From the NCBI RefSeq assembly GCF_017874235.1, contig NZ_JAGGLC010000002.1, forward strand, positions 1-64,000: DNA of 64,000 nt, given 5' to 3'. Of this stretch, positions 16,652 to 24,494 are shown in pieces. The translations under genes were made by a program, and so were the position numbers. Numbering within the stretch: the stretch's first letter is position 1; the number at the start of each line of letters is the position of its first letter. The notes beneath the pieces were generated by a model. That model was not told where the DNA came from and did no database searches. It saw only the letters and a program-made list of their open reading frames with translations. Origin of the DNA: Halolamina salifodinae. GTDB lineage: Archaea > Halobacteriota > Halobacteria > Halobacteriales > Haloferacaceae.

Positions 16652-17671
16652 TCAGAGCGACGGGACGAACCCGACCACGCCGGCGGCTTCCAGCAGCATC
16701 CAGCAGAGGAACAGCACGTACACCCCCAGCAGCACCCGCCCCTCGCTGTCGGTGAGGTGGAGATCGGTTCGGAGCACCGTGAACAGCACGACCGTCGCGA
16801 CCACGAGAAACGCCATCATCGGCGCCGCAACGGCGTAGTCGACCACGGCGCTCCCGGCGAGCACGATGCCGGCCGGGACGGCGATCAGCAGGTCAAACAC
16901 GTTGCTGCCGAACACGTTGCCGAGGCTGGTCACCCCCCGGCCGTCCCGCGCGGCGCGCACGGAGACCAGCGTGTCGGGCAGCGAGGTGCCGGCGGCGATG
17001 ACGGTCAGCCCCCAGAGCGCCTCCGAGATGCCGAACGCGCCGGCGAACACCTCGGCGCCGTAGACGAACCCCTCGACGGCGACGACGATGAGCACCAGAC
17101 TCACCGCGAGCACGCCCCACTGTTTCAGAGGGTTCACGCCCCGGTGCTCCTCCGGGTCGGCGACGTAGTCCACGGTGTCGGCGTACTGGGTGAACGCGTA
17201 GAGCCCGTACAGTCCCATCGGCAGCAGCGCGACCCACCGCGGGATCTCGGCGGCGAGGCGACTACTCTCGTGGGGGTAGTAGATCACCCCCAGCGAGAAG
17301 ACGATCAGCAGCGCCGCCACCGAGAGCATGTAGAACAGCGCCTCCTTGTACACCACGTCGCGGTTGGCGTTCAGTTCGCCCTCCGAGAGCAGCACGGCGG
17401 CGCCGGGGATCACGAGCACGTTGAACACCGCCGAGCCAACGACGGTGCCGACGCCGAGTTCGAACGCGCCGTGGCGCACCACCGAGAGCACGGCGATGGA
17501 TAGCTCCGGGAAGCTTGTCCCGACCGCGGCGACGATGGACCCCTGTATCACCGGCGGCAGGCCGTAGTAGCCCGAAAGCTGTTCGCTGGCGTCCTCCAGC
17601 ATCCCTGATCCCCTCCAGACGACGGCGGTCGCCGCGAGCGTGACCGCCGCGCCAACCAACACCGAGCGCAT
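16652..17671 (-). CDS. Sodium/calcium antiporter (CaCA family)
   Basis: The 339-residue protein has about ten hydrophobic helices and the two alpha-repeats of the CaCA family, VAAVGTSFPELSIAVLSV and VIAAGTSLPDTLVSVRAAR, each with the G-T-S-x-P-E/D ion-binding core. It should exchange Ca for Na or H at the membrane. The start is the ATG at 17671 (MRSVLVGAAVTLAATAVVW). A TATA (CCGTTTTTGC, about 17693-17702) sits 27 nt upstream and lies inside the longer open frame to 17740. A second, more divergent member of the superfamily lies at 26.5 kb. Confidence 0.85.
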   Translation of the reverse strand: MRSVLVGAAVTLAATAVVWRGSGMLEDASEQLSGYYGLPPVIQGSIVAAVGTSFPELSIAVLSVVRHGAFELGVGTVVGSAVFNVLVIPGAAVLLSEGELNANRDVVYKEALFYMLSVAALLIVFSLGVIYYPHESSRLAAEIPRWVALLPMGLYGLYAFTQYADTVDYVADPEEHRGVNPLKQWGVLAVSLVLIVVAVEGFVYGAEVFAGAFGISEALWGLTVIAAGTSLPDTLVSVRAARDGRGVTSLGNVFGSNVFDLLIAVPAGIVLAGSAVVDYAVAAPMMAFLVVATVVLFTVLRTDLHLTDSEGRVLLGVYVLFLCWMLLEAAGVVGFVPSL

Positions 17672-17694
17672 GCGTGGGGCATCCGCGGGGCGGG

Positions 17695-17779
17695 CAAAAA
17701 CGGCACCGTTCGTCGTCGCCGAGGCGTCGTTGCCGTTCACCGATCGGGGTCCGGACAGCCGCGGTCGGTAGCCCTAAAC
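17695..17779. promoter_or_regulatory. Divergent promoters of the antiporter (-) and ylbF (+)
   Basis: GTTTTTG on the minus strand at 17695-17701 is 27 nt before the antiporter start. CCCTAAAC on the plus strand at 17772-17779 is 26-27 nt before the YlbF start at 17802. Both imply leaderless transcripts. Confidence 0.5.
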
Positions 17780-17801
17780 CGACCCATCCCCAAACGCGGC
17801 T

Positions 17802-18173
17802 ATGAGCGTCGCGAAGACCGTCGAGGACCTCGGAACCGAACTCGGCGAACGCATCGCCGCGACCGACGAGTACCAGCGCTTCGAAGCGGCCGAGGCGGCC
17901 GTCGAAGCCAGTGAGGAGGCCCAACAGCGCATCCGCGAGTTCGAGTCGCTCCGTGCGGAGCTGAACACGGCTCGCCAGACCGGCTCGGCCGACCAGGAAC
18001 TGGTCGACGACGTCCGGCAGGCACAGCACGAACTCCACTCGCTGCCCGAGATGGCCGAGTTCCTCGAGGCCCAGGAAGCGATGGAGGCGAAACTCGACGC
18101 CGTGAACGACGCCATCTCCTCGCAGTTGGTCGTCGACTTCGGCGGCGAGGCCGGCGGCTGCTGTCAGAACTGA
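17802..18173 (+). CDS. YlbF/YmcA family protein
   Basis: The 123-residue all-helical protein (TVEDLGTELGERIAATDEYQ, EASEEAQQRIREFESLRAEL, LPEMAEFLEAQEAMEAKLDA) matches the YlbF family. Bacterial members form a complex that affects RNase Y and competence; the archaeal role is unknown. The C-terminus GGEAGGCCQN has a Cys-Cys pair that could bind metal or a cluster, a recurrent feature I associate with the haloarchaeal proteins. A T-tract terminator follows. Confidence 0.8.
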   Translation: MSVAKTVEDLGTELGERIAATDEYQRFEAAEAAVEASEEAQQRIREFESLRAELNTARQTGSADQELVDDVRQAQHELHSLPEMAEFLEAQEAMEAKLDAVNDAISSQLVVDFGGEAGGCCQN

Positions 18174-18181
18174 CGCCGCGA

Positions 18182-18186
18182 TTTTT
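18182..18186 (+). terminator. T-tract terminator after ylbF
   Basis: A T5 run eight nt after the YlbF stop, in otherwise GC-rich sequence. Confidence 0.4.
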
Positions 18187-18246
18187 AGCGAACTGCGCTG
18201 CTTTCGCACCCGAGAGTTCTTCTAGGAGAGCGCGGCCATCGTCGCC

Positions 18247-18903
18247 ATGCTCGCTATCGCCGGCGGCAAGGGCGGGGTCGGCAAAACCACCTCTGCGCTC
18301 GGCCTCGCCGCCACCCTTCCCGGCCGCCCGCTCGTCGTCGACGCCGACCGCGACATGCCCGACCTGCACGCGCTCGCGGCGGTCCCGCGGGCCGAATCGA
18401 CCAATACCACCGACGTGATCGATAGAACCCGGTATAGCGACGCGTACGACTGTCGAGTCCTGCCGGCGCCGACCGACGACACAGTCGCAACCGAGGAATG
18501 GTTGATACGGATCCGTTCGGGGTGGTCAGCGGGCGGGAGTAACAAGTCCTCAACGGCGCGAACGTCGCCGGTGACTTTGATCGACACGCCTGCCGGTGCG
18601 GGCATCAACGCCGCCGTGCCGCTCCGGGTCGCCGACGGCGTCGTCCTGGTGAGCACGGCCTGCGCGCCGGCGCTCCGCGACGCCGCGAAGACGGCGTCGA
18701 TGGCCCGGGCGGTCGGCACGCCGGTCGTGGGGGCGATTCTGGTCCGGACGAGCGCTCGGCCGCCGAACGCGTCGGATCTGTTCGGTTGTCCGCTGCTCGC
18801 TGTCGTCCCGGAGTCCACTGGTCGCCCGCTCACCGACCGACGGGTTCGTGATCGGTACGATGCCGCCGCGACAGCACTGGAGGGGGCTGTAGAAAGGGTG
18901 TGA
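18247..18903 (+). CDS. ParA/MinD-like P-loop ATPase
   Basis: The 218-residue protein starts at the ATPase itself: MLAIAGGKGGVGKTTSALGL holds the deviant Walker A (KGGVGKT, residues 8-14). VVDADRDMPDLHAL is the switch/A' region and VTLIDTPAGAGINAAVPL the Walker B-like DxPAG. It is shorter than MinD, and residues about 85-110 (IRIRSGWSAGGSNKSS) are basic and serine-rich, unlike the acidic rest. Members of the family move or position cell components, or regulate partners through ATP-driven dimerisation. It is followed at 52 nt by a RecA-like ATPase gene in the same direction, so the two may work together. Confidence 0.75.
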   Translation: MLAIAGGKGGVGKTTSALGLAATLPGRPLVVDADRDMPDLHALAAVPRAESTNTTDVIDRTRYSDAYDCRVLPAPTDDTVATEEWLIRIRSGWSAGGSNKSSTARTSPVTLIDTPAGAGINAAVPLRVADGVVLVSTACAPALRDAAKTASMARAVGTPVVGAILVRTSARPPNASDLFGCPLLAVVPESTGRPLTDRRVRDRYDAAATALEGAVERV

Positions 18904-18955
18904 TTGGGTGACAACTCTAGGAAACCTTTTCCGAAGGTACCGAGTAACGAGATGC

Positions 18956-19582
18956 ATGGCCAAGCGGCTCTCGACCGGGATCTCCATCCTCGACCGCGAG
19001 ATCGAGGGGGGGGTCCCAGCGGGCTCCATGGTGCTGCTCTCCGCGGAGCCTGCCAGTCAGTCGGAGCTGTTCCTCTACGAGCTAACGGCCGCCCGTCCGT
19101 CGCTGTACCTGACGACGGTCCGGTCGGATCAGTCCGTCGAGGACGCTATCGCCGCCGCGAACACGCGGACGGGCTCGCCGACGGTGCGTGACGTAGGGGG
19201 CGACGCCCCGCTGGACCGGGCGAACCGCCTGATCGGGACGCTGCCCGAGGAGGCGACGCTGATCGTCGACGTGGTCGACGCACTGGAGCGCTACGACCGG
19301 AGTCGCTACCGGCGCTTCCTCAACGAACTCCAGACCGTGATGGTGAACACCGGCGGCATCGCCATCCTCCACGGGCTGAAGGGGCAGAACATCCCCGCGA
19401 ACAGGGACCTGACGGCCCACGTCGCCGACGTGGTGTTCGACCTCCGGACCAAGATCACGAACGCCGAGGTCGAGAACCGCCTCGTCGTCCCCAAGTTCCG
19501 CGGCGGGAAGGCGCTCTCCGAGCCGATCAAGCTTCGGCTGGCCGAGAGCGTCAACATCGACACCTCTCGGGACATCGCCTGA
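18956..19582 (+). CDS. RecA/Rad55-superfamily protein with degenerate Walker A
   Basis: The 208-residue protein begins MAKRLSTGISILDREIEGGV, the usual opening of RadA/KaiC/Rad55-like ATPases. The P-loop position reads PAGSMVLLSAEPASQSELFL, with no GKS/GKT, so ATP hydrolysis in the standard way is unlikely. The Walker B-like segment ATLIVDVVDALERYD and the C-terminal strands (HVADVVFDLRTKI, ENRLVVPKFRGGKA) keep the fold. The role is unknown; a regulatory or structural relative of RadA is plausible. The start at 18956 is favoured by TATA-like ACCTTTTCC (about 18924-18932) 27 nt upstream; the frame begins earlier, at 18908. Confidence 0.7.
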   Translation: MAKRLSTGISILDREIEGGVPAGSMVLLSAEPASQSELFLYELTAARPSLYLTTVRSDQSVEDAIAAANTRTGSPTVRDVGGDAPLDRANRLIGTLPEEATLIVDVVDALERYDRSRYRRFLNELQTVMVNTGGIAILHGLKGQNIPANRDLTAHVADVVFDLRTKITNAEVENRLVVPKFRGGKALSEPIKLRLAESVNIDTSRDIA

Positions 19583-19583
19583 C

Positions 19584-20753
19584 TCAGTTCTCGCCGAGCG
19601 CCAGCAGGCGCCCGCCGCTACTCGGGAGGAACACCCCTTCCGGAACGACGACTGGATCCCCGTTCCCCGCTGGCGTCGCCGTCCACTTCTCCGAGCCGTC
19701 CGCGGTGCTGAGTGCTCTGAGTCGGTTCTCACTGCGTAGCAGCACGCTCTCCCCGGCCACCGTCGGCGTCCCGGGATCTCCTTCTGCTCCGCTATCGCGC
19801 CAACCCGCTCCGCCGCTCCGGTCGATGGCGTAGAGCGTCTCTTCTCCCGCGACGTAGACGTGCTCACTGTCGACGGCCATCGGTCGCGAACTCTCCGCGG
19901 GCACGTTGAACGTCCAGCGCTCGCCCCCACCCGCACCGAACGCGCTTACGAGTCCGTGGCTCTGGACGACGACGAGGCCGTCGTCGACGACCGGACCCAC
20001 CGTTACCGGGCCCGTCGAGGCGCGCCACTGCTCTTCGCCGGAATCGGCGTCGAGTGCGACGATGCCCGTGTTCCCGGCCAGCGAACCGAGGTAGGCCGTT
20101 CCGTCGTCGACGGCGACCGCAGTCGTGAACTCCCGACCGCCGTCGTCGGCGTCGATCTGCTGGGTCCAGCGCACGTCGCCCGAGAGCGCGCCGAGCGCGT
20201 GGACGCGCCCGGCCCAGTCGCCGACGTAGACCATCCCGTTCGCGACCGTCGGGGGCGCGGTGAGCCGGGCGTCGATGTCGTAGAGCCACTCTTCATCGCC
20301 GTATTTCGGCCGGAAGCAGACTACTCGTCCGCGTTCGAGCGACCGTTTCCCGCTCACGATGATCTGGTCGGGTGCGACCGCAGGTGAGCCGTTCGGCTCG
20401 ACCCGGAGCGGCACCTGCCAGCGCGTGTCTCCGGTCGTGGCGTCCAGTGCGTACAGCCGGTAGCGCGAGCGCGACTCCTCGGTGACGGCGTCCGCGGGGA
20501 CGTACAGCCGTCCATCGGTAAGTGCGGGTGGGCCGACAGCCCGGACACCGTCCAGTGATCGCTGCCAGACGGGATCTGGGTCCGATGGCGCGTCGCCGGC
20601 CCGGCGGCTGTGGCCACTATCTCGGCCGTCCATCGGCCAGCGGCCGTCGACGCTCTCGAAGCTCCCGTCGGGTCGGCTTCCGGTTAGACAGCCGGCGAGG
20701 AGGCTGCTCGCGACACTTGCGGCGAGGAGTTGGCGGCGCGTGGTGGAGGGCAT
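19584..20753 (-). CDS. PQQ-repeat beta-propeller lipoprotein (Tat-exported)
   Basis: The 389-residue protein has a twin-arginine signal (TRRQLLAASVASSLLAGC) with lipobox LAGC, so it should be anchored by a lipid on the outer face of the membrane. The mature part contains seven or so PQQ-like repeats of the form D-x-x-T/S-G-x-x-x-W (LDATTGDTRWQVPL, LGALSGDVRWTQQ, LDADSGEEQWRAS, LSTADGSEKWTAT). Such propellers act as scaffolds, as in BamB, or bind PQQ; no catalytic residues are recognisable. The ATG at 20753 is followed directly by the signal. Its promoter shares 17 nt with that of the HEWD gene. Confidence 0.8.
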   Translation of the reverse strand: MPSTTRRQLLAASVASSLLAGCLTGSRPDGSFESVDGRWPMDGRDSGHSRRAGDAPSDPDPVWQRSLDGVRAVGPPALTDGRLYVPADAVTEESRSRYRLYALDATTGDTRWQVPLRVEPNGSPAVAPDQIIVSGKRSLERGRVVCFRPKYGDEEWLYDIDARLTAPPTVANGMVYVGDWAGRVHALGALSGDVRWTQQIDADDGGREFTTAVAVDDGTAYLGSLAGNTGIVALDADSGEEQWRASTGPVTVGPVVDDGLVVVQSHGLVSAFGAGGGERWTFNVPAESSRPMAVDSEHVYVAGEETLYAIDRSGGAGWRDSGAEGDPGTPTVAGESVLLRSENRLRALSTADGSEKWTATPAGNGDPVVVPEGVFLPSSGGRLLALGEN

Positions 20754-20782
20754 CGGACCGGTATGCTGGTGGCGAACTGTTG

Positions 20783-20790
20783 AAGCTTGT
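20783..20790 (-). promoter_or_regulatory. Promoter core of the PQQ-propeller lipoprotein gene
   Basis: ACAAGCTT on the coding strand, 30 nt before the start. It lies inside the 17-nt sequence CCGGCGGCACAAGCTTC shared with the HEWD gene promoter. Confidence 0.5.
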
Positions 20791-20804
20791 GCCGCCGGGT
20801 TTCG

Positions 20805-20814
20805 TATCGCGATA
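20805..20814. promoter_or_regulatory. Palindrome TATCGCGATA upstream of the lipoprotein gene
   Basis: A perfect 10-nt palindrome, 52 nt before the lipoprotein start and upstream of its TATA. The identical decamer recurs at 35141-35150, upstream of the M20 amidohydrolase gene. It is a candidate regulator site. Confidence 0.35.
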
Positions 20815-20958
20815 TGTCGTTCATGAGTCGCGAATCAGTCGCCCCGCCCATCCAGAATGGTCCTACAGCTATCAGTTCTGTTCGGAATCTCCGACCGTTA
20901 CGTCCTTCCCGGGGCGCCCCGTTCCTCCGACGATGAGTCGACGACGGAGTGGTGTGTC

Positions 20959-21732
20959 GTGATCGACGTCGAGGAACTGACGGTACGGTTCGACGACGTG
21001 CTCGCACTCGATGGGGCCTCGCTCTCGGTCGACGACGGCGAGTTCCTAACGGTGGTCGGCCCCTCCGGCTGTGGGAAGACCACGCTACTGCGGAGCGTCG
21101 GCGGCCTCCAGACGCCGACCAGCGGCGAGGCCCGTGTCGGCGGCGACCCCCCGGAGACGGCCCAGTCGGCTGGCGATCTGGGGTTCGTCTTCCAGTCCCA
21201 CACGCTGTTCCCGTGGAAGACCGCGCTGGAGAACGTCGTGTTCCTCCGGGAACTCGCCGGCCGCGACCCCGAGCGCGAGCGCGCCCGCGAGCGCCTCGAC
21301 ACTGCAGGACTCGGCGACGCCGTCGACGCCTACCCCCGGGAACTCTCCGGCGGGATGTGCCAGCGGGTCGCCATCGTGCGCGCGATGCATCTCGGGGCGT
21401 CGACGCTGTTGATGGACGAGCCGTTCGGCGAACTCGACGAACTCACCCGCTATGACATGGCCGCTTCGGTGCTCGAAAGCTGGCGTGACTCGGATCGGAC
21501 CGTGCTGTTCGTGACCCACAGCGTCCCCGAGGCGGTACTACTGGGCGATCAGGTGATCGTGATGGCCGACAACCCCGGCCGGATCGTCGACCGTGTCGAC
21601 GTGTCGCTCCCCCGGCCCCGCGAGGAGTCGACGATGGACACCGCCGGGTTCGCCGAACAGGTGGCGGAGATCCGGCAGGTGCTCCGGCAGAACCGCGGCG
21701 ACGACGAAGGTGCGATCTACGCGGAGCGATGA
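20959..21732 (+). CDS. ABC importer ATP-binding protein (nitrate/sulfonate/NMT1 class)
   Basis: The 257-residue ATPase has Walker A GPSGCGKTT, the Q-loop VFQSHTLFPWKT, the signature LSGGMCQRVAI, Walker B TLLMDEPFGELD and the H-loop VTHSVPEAV. This is the SsuB/TauB/ThiZ class that works with two-domain permeases and NMT1/SsuA-type binding proteins. It overlaps the following permease gene by 4 nt (ATGA). The start chosen is a GTG at 20959, directly before the first strand (IDVEELTVRFDD). The open frame extends to 20857 and another GTG lies at 20956, so the start is uncertain. The matching binding-protein gene is in the convergent operon at 23.3-24.3 kb. Confidence 0.85.
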   Translation: MIDVEELTVRFDDVLALDGASLSVDDGEFLTVVGPSGCGKTTLLRSVGGLQTPTSGEARVGGDPPETAQSAGDLGFVFQSHTLFPWKTALENVVFLRELAGRDPERERARERLDTAGLGDAVDAYPRELSGGMCQRVAIVRAMHLGASTLLMDEPFGELDELTRYDMAASVLESWRDSDRTVLFVTHSVPEAVLLGDQVIVMADNPGRIVDRVDVSLPRPREESTMDTAGFAEQVAEIRQVLRQNRGDDEGAIYAER

Positions 21733-22481
21733 GCGACTCCCGCCCGCCGGAGTGGAGCTACCCGGTCGTCGCGCTGGGCGGTGCCGTGGTACTTTGGGCG
21801 GCGTTCGTAAGTCTGCTCGACGTTCCTCCCTACCTGCTCCCTCACCCAATCGAGGTGGCCCGCAGGCTCGTCGGCAACCCCGGCCTCTATCTCGACGCGG
21901 CGGTGGCGACGACGGTGAAAGTGTTCGTCGGCGGCGCCGCCGGGACGCTGGTCGGCTTCCTGATCGGCGTCGCCGTCGGCGAGATCCCGCCGCTCTGGCG
22001 CGCTATCTCGCCGTATCTCGTCGTCGCGCGCGTGCTGCCCGTGGTGTCGCTGGCGCCGCTGCTGATCATCTACTTCGGCGTCGGCTTCGCCACCGGCGTG
22101 GGGTTCGTGGCGCTGATGGCGCTGTTCCCGATGGCGATCAGCACCGCCGCGGGGTTTCGCCAGACTCCTGACGCGGCGCTCGATCTGGCGCGATCCGTCG
22201 ACGCCTCCCGCCTTCGCGTGCTGTTCGCAGTACGGCTCCCCTACGCCGCGCCGGACGTGGTGGCGGGCCTGCGACAGTCGGTGACGCTCGCAGTCGTCGG
22301 CGCCGTGCTCGCGGAGTGGTTCGTCTCGGACGGCGGCCTCGGCTACCTGATTCTGCTGGCCTCCGAGAGGATCCGCCCGGACATCATGCTCGCGTCGCTC
22401 TCGCTGGTGTTCGTGATCGGCTTTACCCTGTACGGCGCCGTGGGACTGCTCGGCGCGCGTCTGCGAGAGCGCGTGGAGTAA
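21729..22481 (+). CDS. ABC importer permease
   Basis: The 250-residue protein has about six transmembrane helices and the cytoplasmic EAA loop DAALDLARSVDASRLRVLFAVRLPYAAPDV, which contacts the ATPase. It is of the SsuC/TauC/ThiX type. It overlaps the ATPase gene by 4 nt and so is translationally coupled. Its stop is 20 nt from the convergent stop of a second, distinct permease. The importer probably uses both as a heterodimer. Confidence 0.85.
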   Translation: MSDSRPPEWSYPVVALGGAVVLWAAFVSLLDVPPYLLPHPIEVARRLVGNPGLYLDAAVATTVKVFVGGAAGTLVGFLIGVAVGEIPPLWRAISPYLVVARVLPVVSLAPLLIIYFGVGFATGVGFVALMALFPMAISTAAGFRQTPDAALDLARSVDASRLRVLFAVRLPYAAPDVVAGLRQSVTLAVVGAVLAEWFVSDGGLGYLILLASERIRPDIMLASLSLVFVIGFTLYGAVGLLGARLRERVE

Positions 22482-22501
22482 CCATCGACCGGTAGATCGA
22501 C

Positions 22502-23275
22502 CTACGCTTCGGCGCCGTCGATCCCCCACCGCCGGGTCGCGTACTGCTCGACCAGCGCGGCGACACCGTAGAACAGTACGCCAAAGAGCGCGATGACGAA
22601 CAGGTACGCGAACAGTTCCGCGGTCCGGGCGTACCGCCCGGCGTCCCAGACGCCGCCGCCCAGCCCCCCGCGGAGTGTGAGCAGTTCGGCGACGATAGTC
22701 CCAGTGACAGACAGCGCCGCGCCGAGTTTCAGCCCGGCGAACACGCTGGGCAGCGCCGCCGGAAGCCGGACCGTCCGGAACGTCTGCCACTCCGAGGCGC
22801 CGACCGAGCCCAGCAGGTCGAGGTACGAGCGAGGCGTCGACCGCAGGCCGTCGATGGAGGCGACGGTGACGGGGAACGTCGTCATCACCGAGACCAGCAC
22901 GATCCGGACGGGAATCCCTGTCCCGAACCAGAGAAAGACCAGCGGCGCAATCGCGGTCAGGGGCGCGATCCGGAAGCCGACAACCGCCGGTTCGACGACC
23001 GCGCGCCCGGGGGCGGACCCGATGCTCACGAACGCGAGCGTCAGGCCGACGGCGGCGCCGAGTGCGAGACCGCCCGCGGCGGTGATCGCGGAGACGGCAA
23101 TAGCGTCGGCGAATGCACCCGGGTCGGCGAGAAAAGCGTCGAGGACCGCAGCCGGGCCGGGCAGCAGTATCGGTGGTGCGTTCGCCGAAGCGACGGTCCA
23201 GCCGGCGAGGGCGAGCACGAACACCGCGAGCGGCGGCGTCAGCCGCTCCCGCAGTCGGTCACCCGCGACGCTCAC
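22502..23275 (-). CDS. ABC importer permease (second copy, convergent)
   Basis: The 257-residue permease of the same class has the EAA loop RSYLDLLGSVGASEWQTFRTVRLPAALPSV. It starts with GTG overlapping the stop of the binding-protein gene by 4 nt (GTGA) and is therefore the second gene of a minus-strand operon. It differs clearly from the plus-strand permease, so the two are not a recent duplication. The pair probably forms a heterodimeric channel, as in some riboflavin and pyrimidine-precursor importers. Confidence 0.85.
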   Translation of the reverse strand: MSVAGDRLRERLTPPLAVFVLALAGWTVASANAPPILLPGPAAVLDAFLADPGAFADAIAVSAITAAGGLALGAAVGLTLAFVSIGSAPGRAVVEPAVVGFRIAPLTAIAPLVFLWFGTGIPVRIVLVSVMTTFPVTVASIDGLRSTPRSYLDLLGSVGASEWQTFRTVRLPAALPSVFAGLKLGAALSVTGTIVAELLTLRGGLGGGVWDAGRYARTAELFAYLFVIALFGVLFYGVAALVEQYATRRWGIDGAEA

Positions 23276-24312
23276 GAGATCCGGTCGGTGTAGCTCCCGA
23301 CGTACTCGTCGTCGGTGTCGAGGTAGTCGTTGGTCCAGACCTCGTCAGTCGGCGCGACTTCCCCGGAGTCGGCGCTCTCGAGGGCGTCGGCGACGGTGGT
23401 CCAGGGCTCGGACTGATTCCAGCCCCAGCCGTGTTCCTCGACGACCGGGCCGACGATGTGCTCGGTGGCGAGTGTCTCCCAGGTTTCACGGGCCTGCTCG
23501 CGCACCTCGCTGATGCTCTCGTTGGCCGCGACGAGCGCGTCGACACCCTGCTCGGGGTTGTTGGTCGCCCACGCGGCCCCGCGGGCGGTACCCCGGAGGA
23601 ACGCCGAGACGGTCTCGGGGTTCTCCTCGGCGAAGGAGGGCGCCGTCGCGAGCACGTGGCCGTAGGAGGGCACCTTCTCCGCGACGCTGAGGGAGTCGAC
23701 GGTGGCGCCCTGATAGCGGGCGTCGATGGCGTCGCCGAACACGCCGCCGGCGGCGTCGACTTCGCCGGCGAGTAGGCGCTGGACGGTCTCGTAGCCGGTG
23801 TCGACGAGTTCGACGTCCTCGCGCACGCCGACCGCCTCGAGGTAGAGTTCGGTGAGCATCCGGACCATCCCGGGGCCGGTGCCGACGGTCTTGCCGGCCA
23901 GCTGTTGGGGGTCCGTGAGTTCGCCGCCGAACGCCTCGCGCGTGGAGAAGACGACGTTGGCGGATTTCTGCATCATCACACCGACGGACTCCACGTCGAC
24001 GCCGCCGCCGGTTGTGAGCAGCACTTGGTCGCTACTGGTGACCGCGAACTCGTTGTTGCCGAGCCCGGCCTGTCGGGCCGAGGCGTCAGAGCCGTCGCCG
24101 CCGACGATGTCGGTGACTTCGACGCCTTCCTCCTCGTAGAACCCTTGTTCCTGTGCGGCGTAGTAGGGGACGTGGAGGCCGTTGGGCGTCCAGTTCAGCA
24201 TCAGACTCACACTCTGGGTCTCGCCCCCGGAGCCGGGCGCGCCGAGACAGCCGGCAGTGAGGGCGGCACCCGCACCGAGCGAGGCGAGAACCGATCGTCG
24301 AGTATACGACAT
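23272..24312 (-). CDS. NMT1/THI5-like ABC substrate-binding lipoprotein
   Basis: The 346-residue protein has a lipoprotein signal (RRSVLASLGAGAALTAGC, with twin arginine and lipobox TAGC). The opening VSLMLNWTPNGLHVPYYAAQ is typical of NMT1/THI5/SsuA-type binding proteins. Relatives bind thiamine pyrimidine precursors, riboflavin, sulfonates or nitrate, so the ligand is a small heterocycle or anion but cannot be fixed. Upstream, CCTTACGG at 24337-24344 is 28 nt before the ATG. I looked for a TPP-riboswitch core in the leader and saw none, as expected for a leaderless gene. Confidence 0.85.
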   Translation of the reverse strand: MSYTRRSVLASLGAGAALTAGCLGAPGSGGETQSVSLMLNWTPNGLHVPYYAAQEQGFYEEEGVEVTDIVGGDGSDASARQAGLGNNEFAVTSSDQVLLTTGGGVDVESVGVMMQKSANVVFSTREAFGGELTDPQQLAGKTVGTGPGMVRMLTELYLEAVGVREDVELVDTGYETVQRLLAGEVDAAGGVFGDAIDARYQGATVDSLSVAEKVPSYGHVLATAPSFAEENPETVSAFLRGTARGAAWATNNPEQGVDALVAANESISEVREQARETWETLATEHIVGPVVEEHGWGWNQSEPWTTVADALESADSGEVAPTDEVWTNDYLDTDDEYVGSYTDRIS

Positions 24313-24336
24313 ATGGCTGAAGAATGGTCTCGCCGA

Positions 24337-24472
24337 CCGTAAGGGTAGCGGATCGACCCGTCGTCGCCGGGCGAATCCGATATCGGCGTGTGGCAGTGAG
24401 AGCGGCCGTAAGCGACCGATTCCTACTGACCAGCCACCCCCGAAAGCCGACCGAGAACGGAACCTCTAAAAC
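24337..24472. promoter_or_regulatory. Divergent promoters of the binding protein (-) and halocyanin (+) genes
   Basis: A minus-strand TATA-like CCTTACGG lies at 24337-24344 and a plus-strand TCTAAAAC at 24465-24472, the latter 27 nt before the GTG at 24495. CCGTAAG occurs twice between them (near 24338 and 24409) and could bind a regulator. Confidence 0.45.
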
Positions 24473-24494
24473 GCCAAGTGGTGTAAATACTCCC

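Noticed and set aside
19584..20753. Second PQQ-dependent dehydrogenase
   Set aside because: It has the W-repeats of the propeller but none of the metal or catalytic residues and is only 389 residues, fitting a scaffold lipoprotein instead.
24313..24494. TPP riboswitch before the NMT1-like binding protein
   Set aside because: No recognisable TPP core (CTGAGA-type) and the TATA spacing leaves no leader for a riboswitch.
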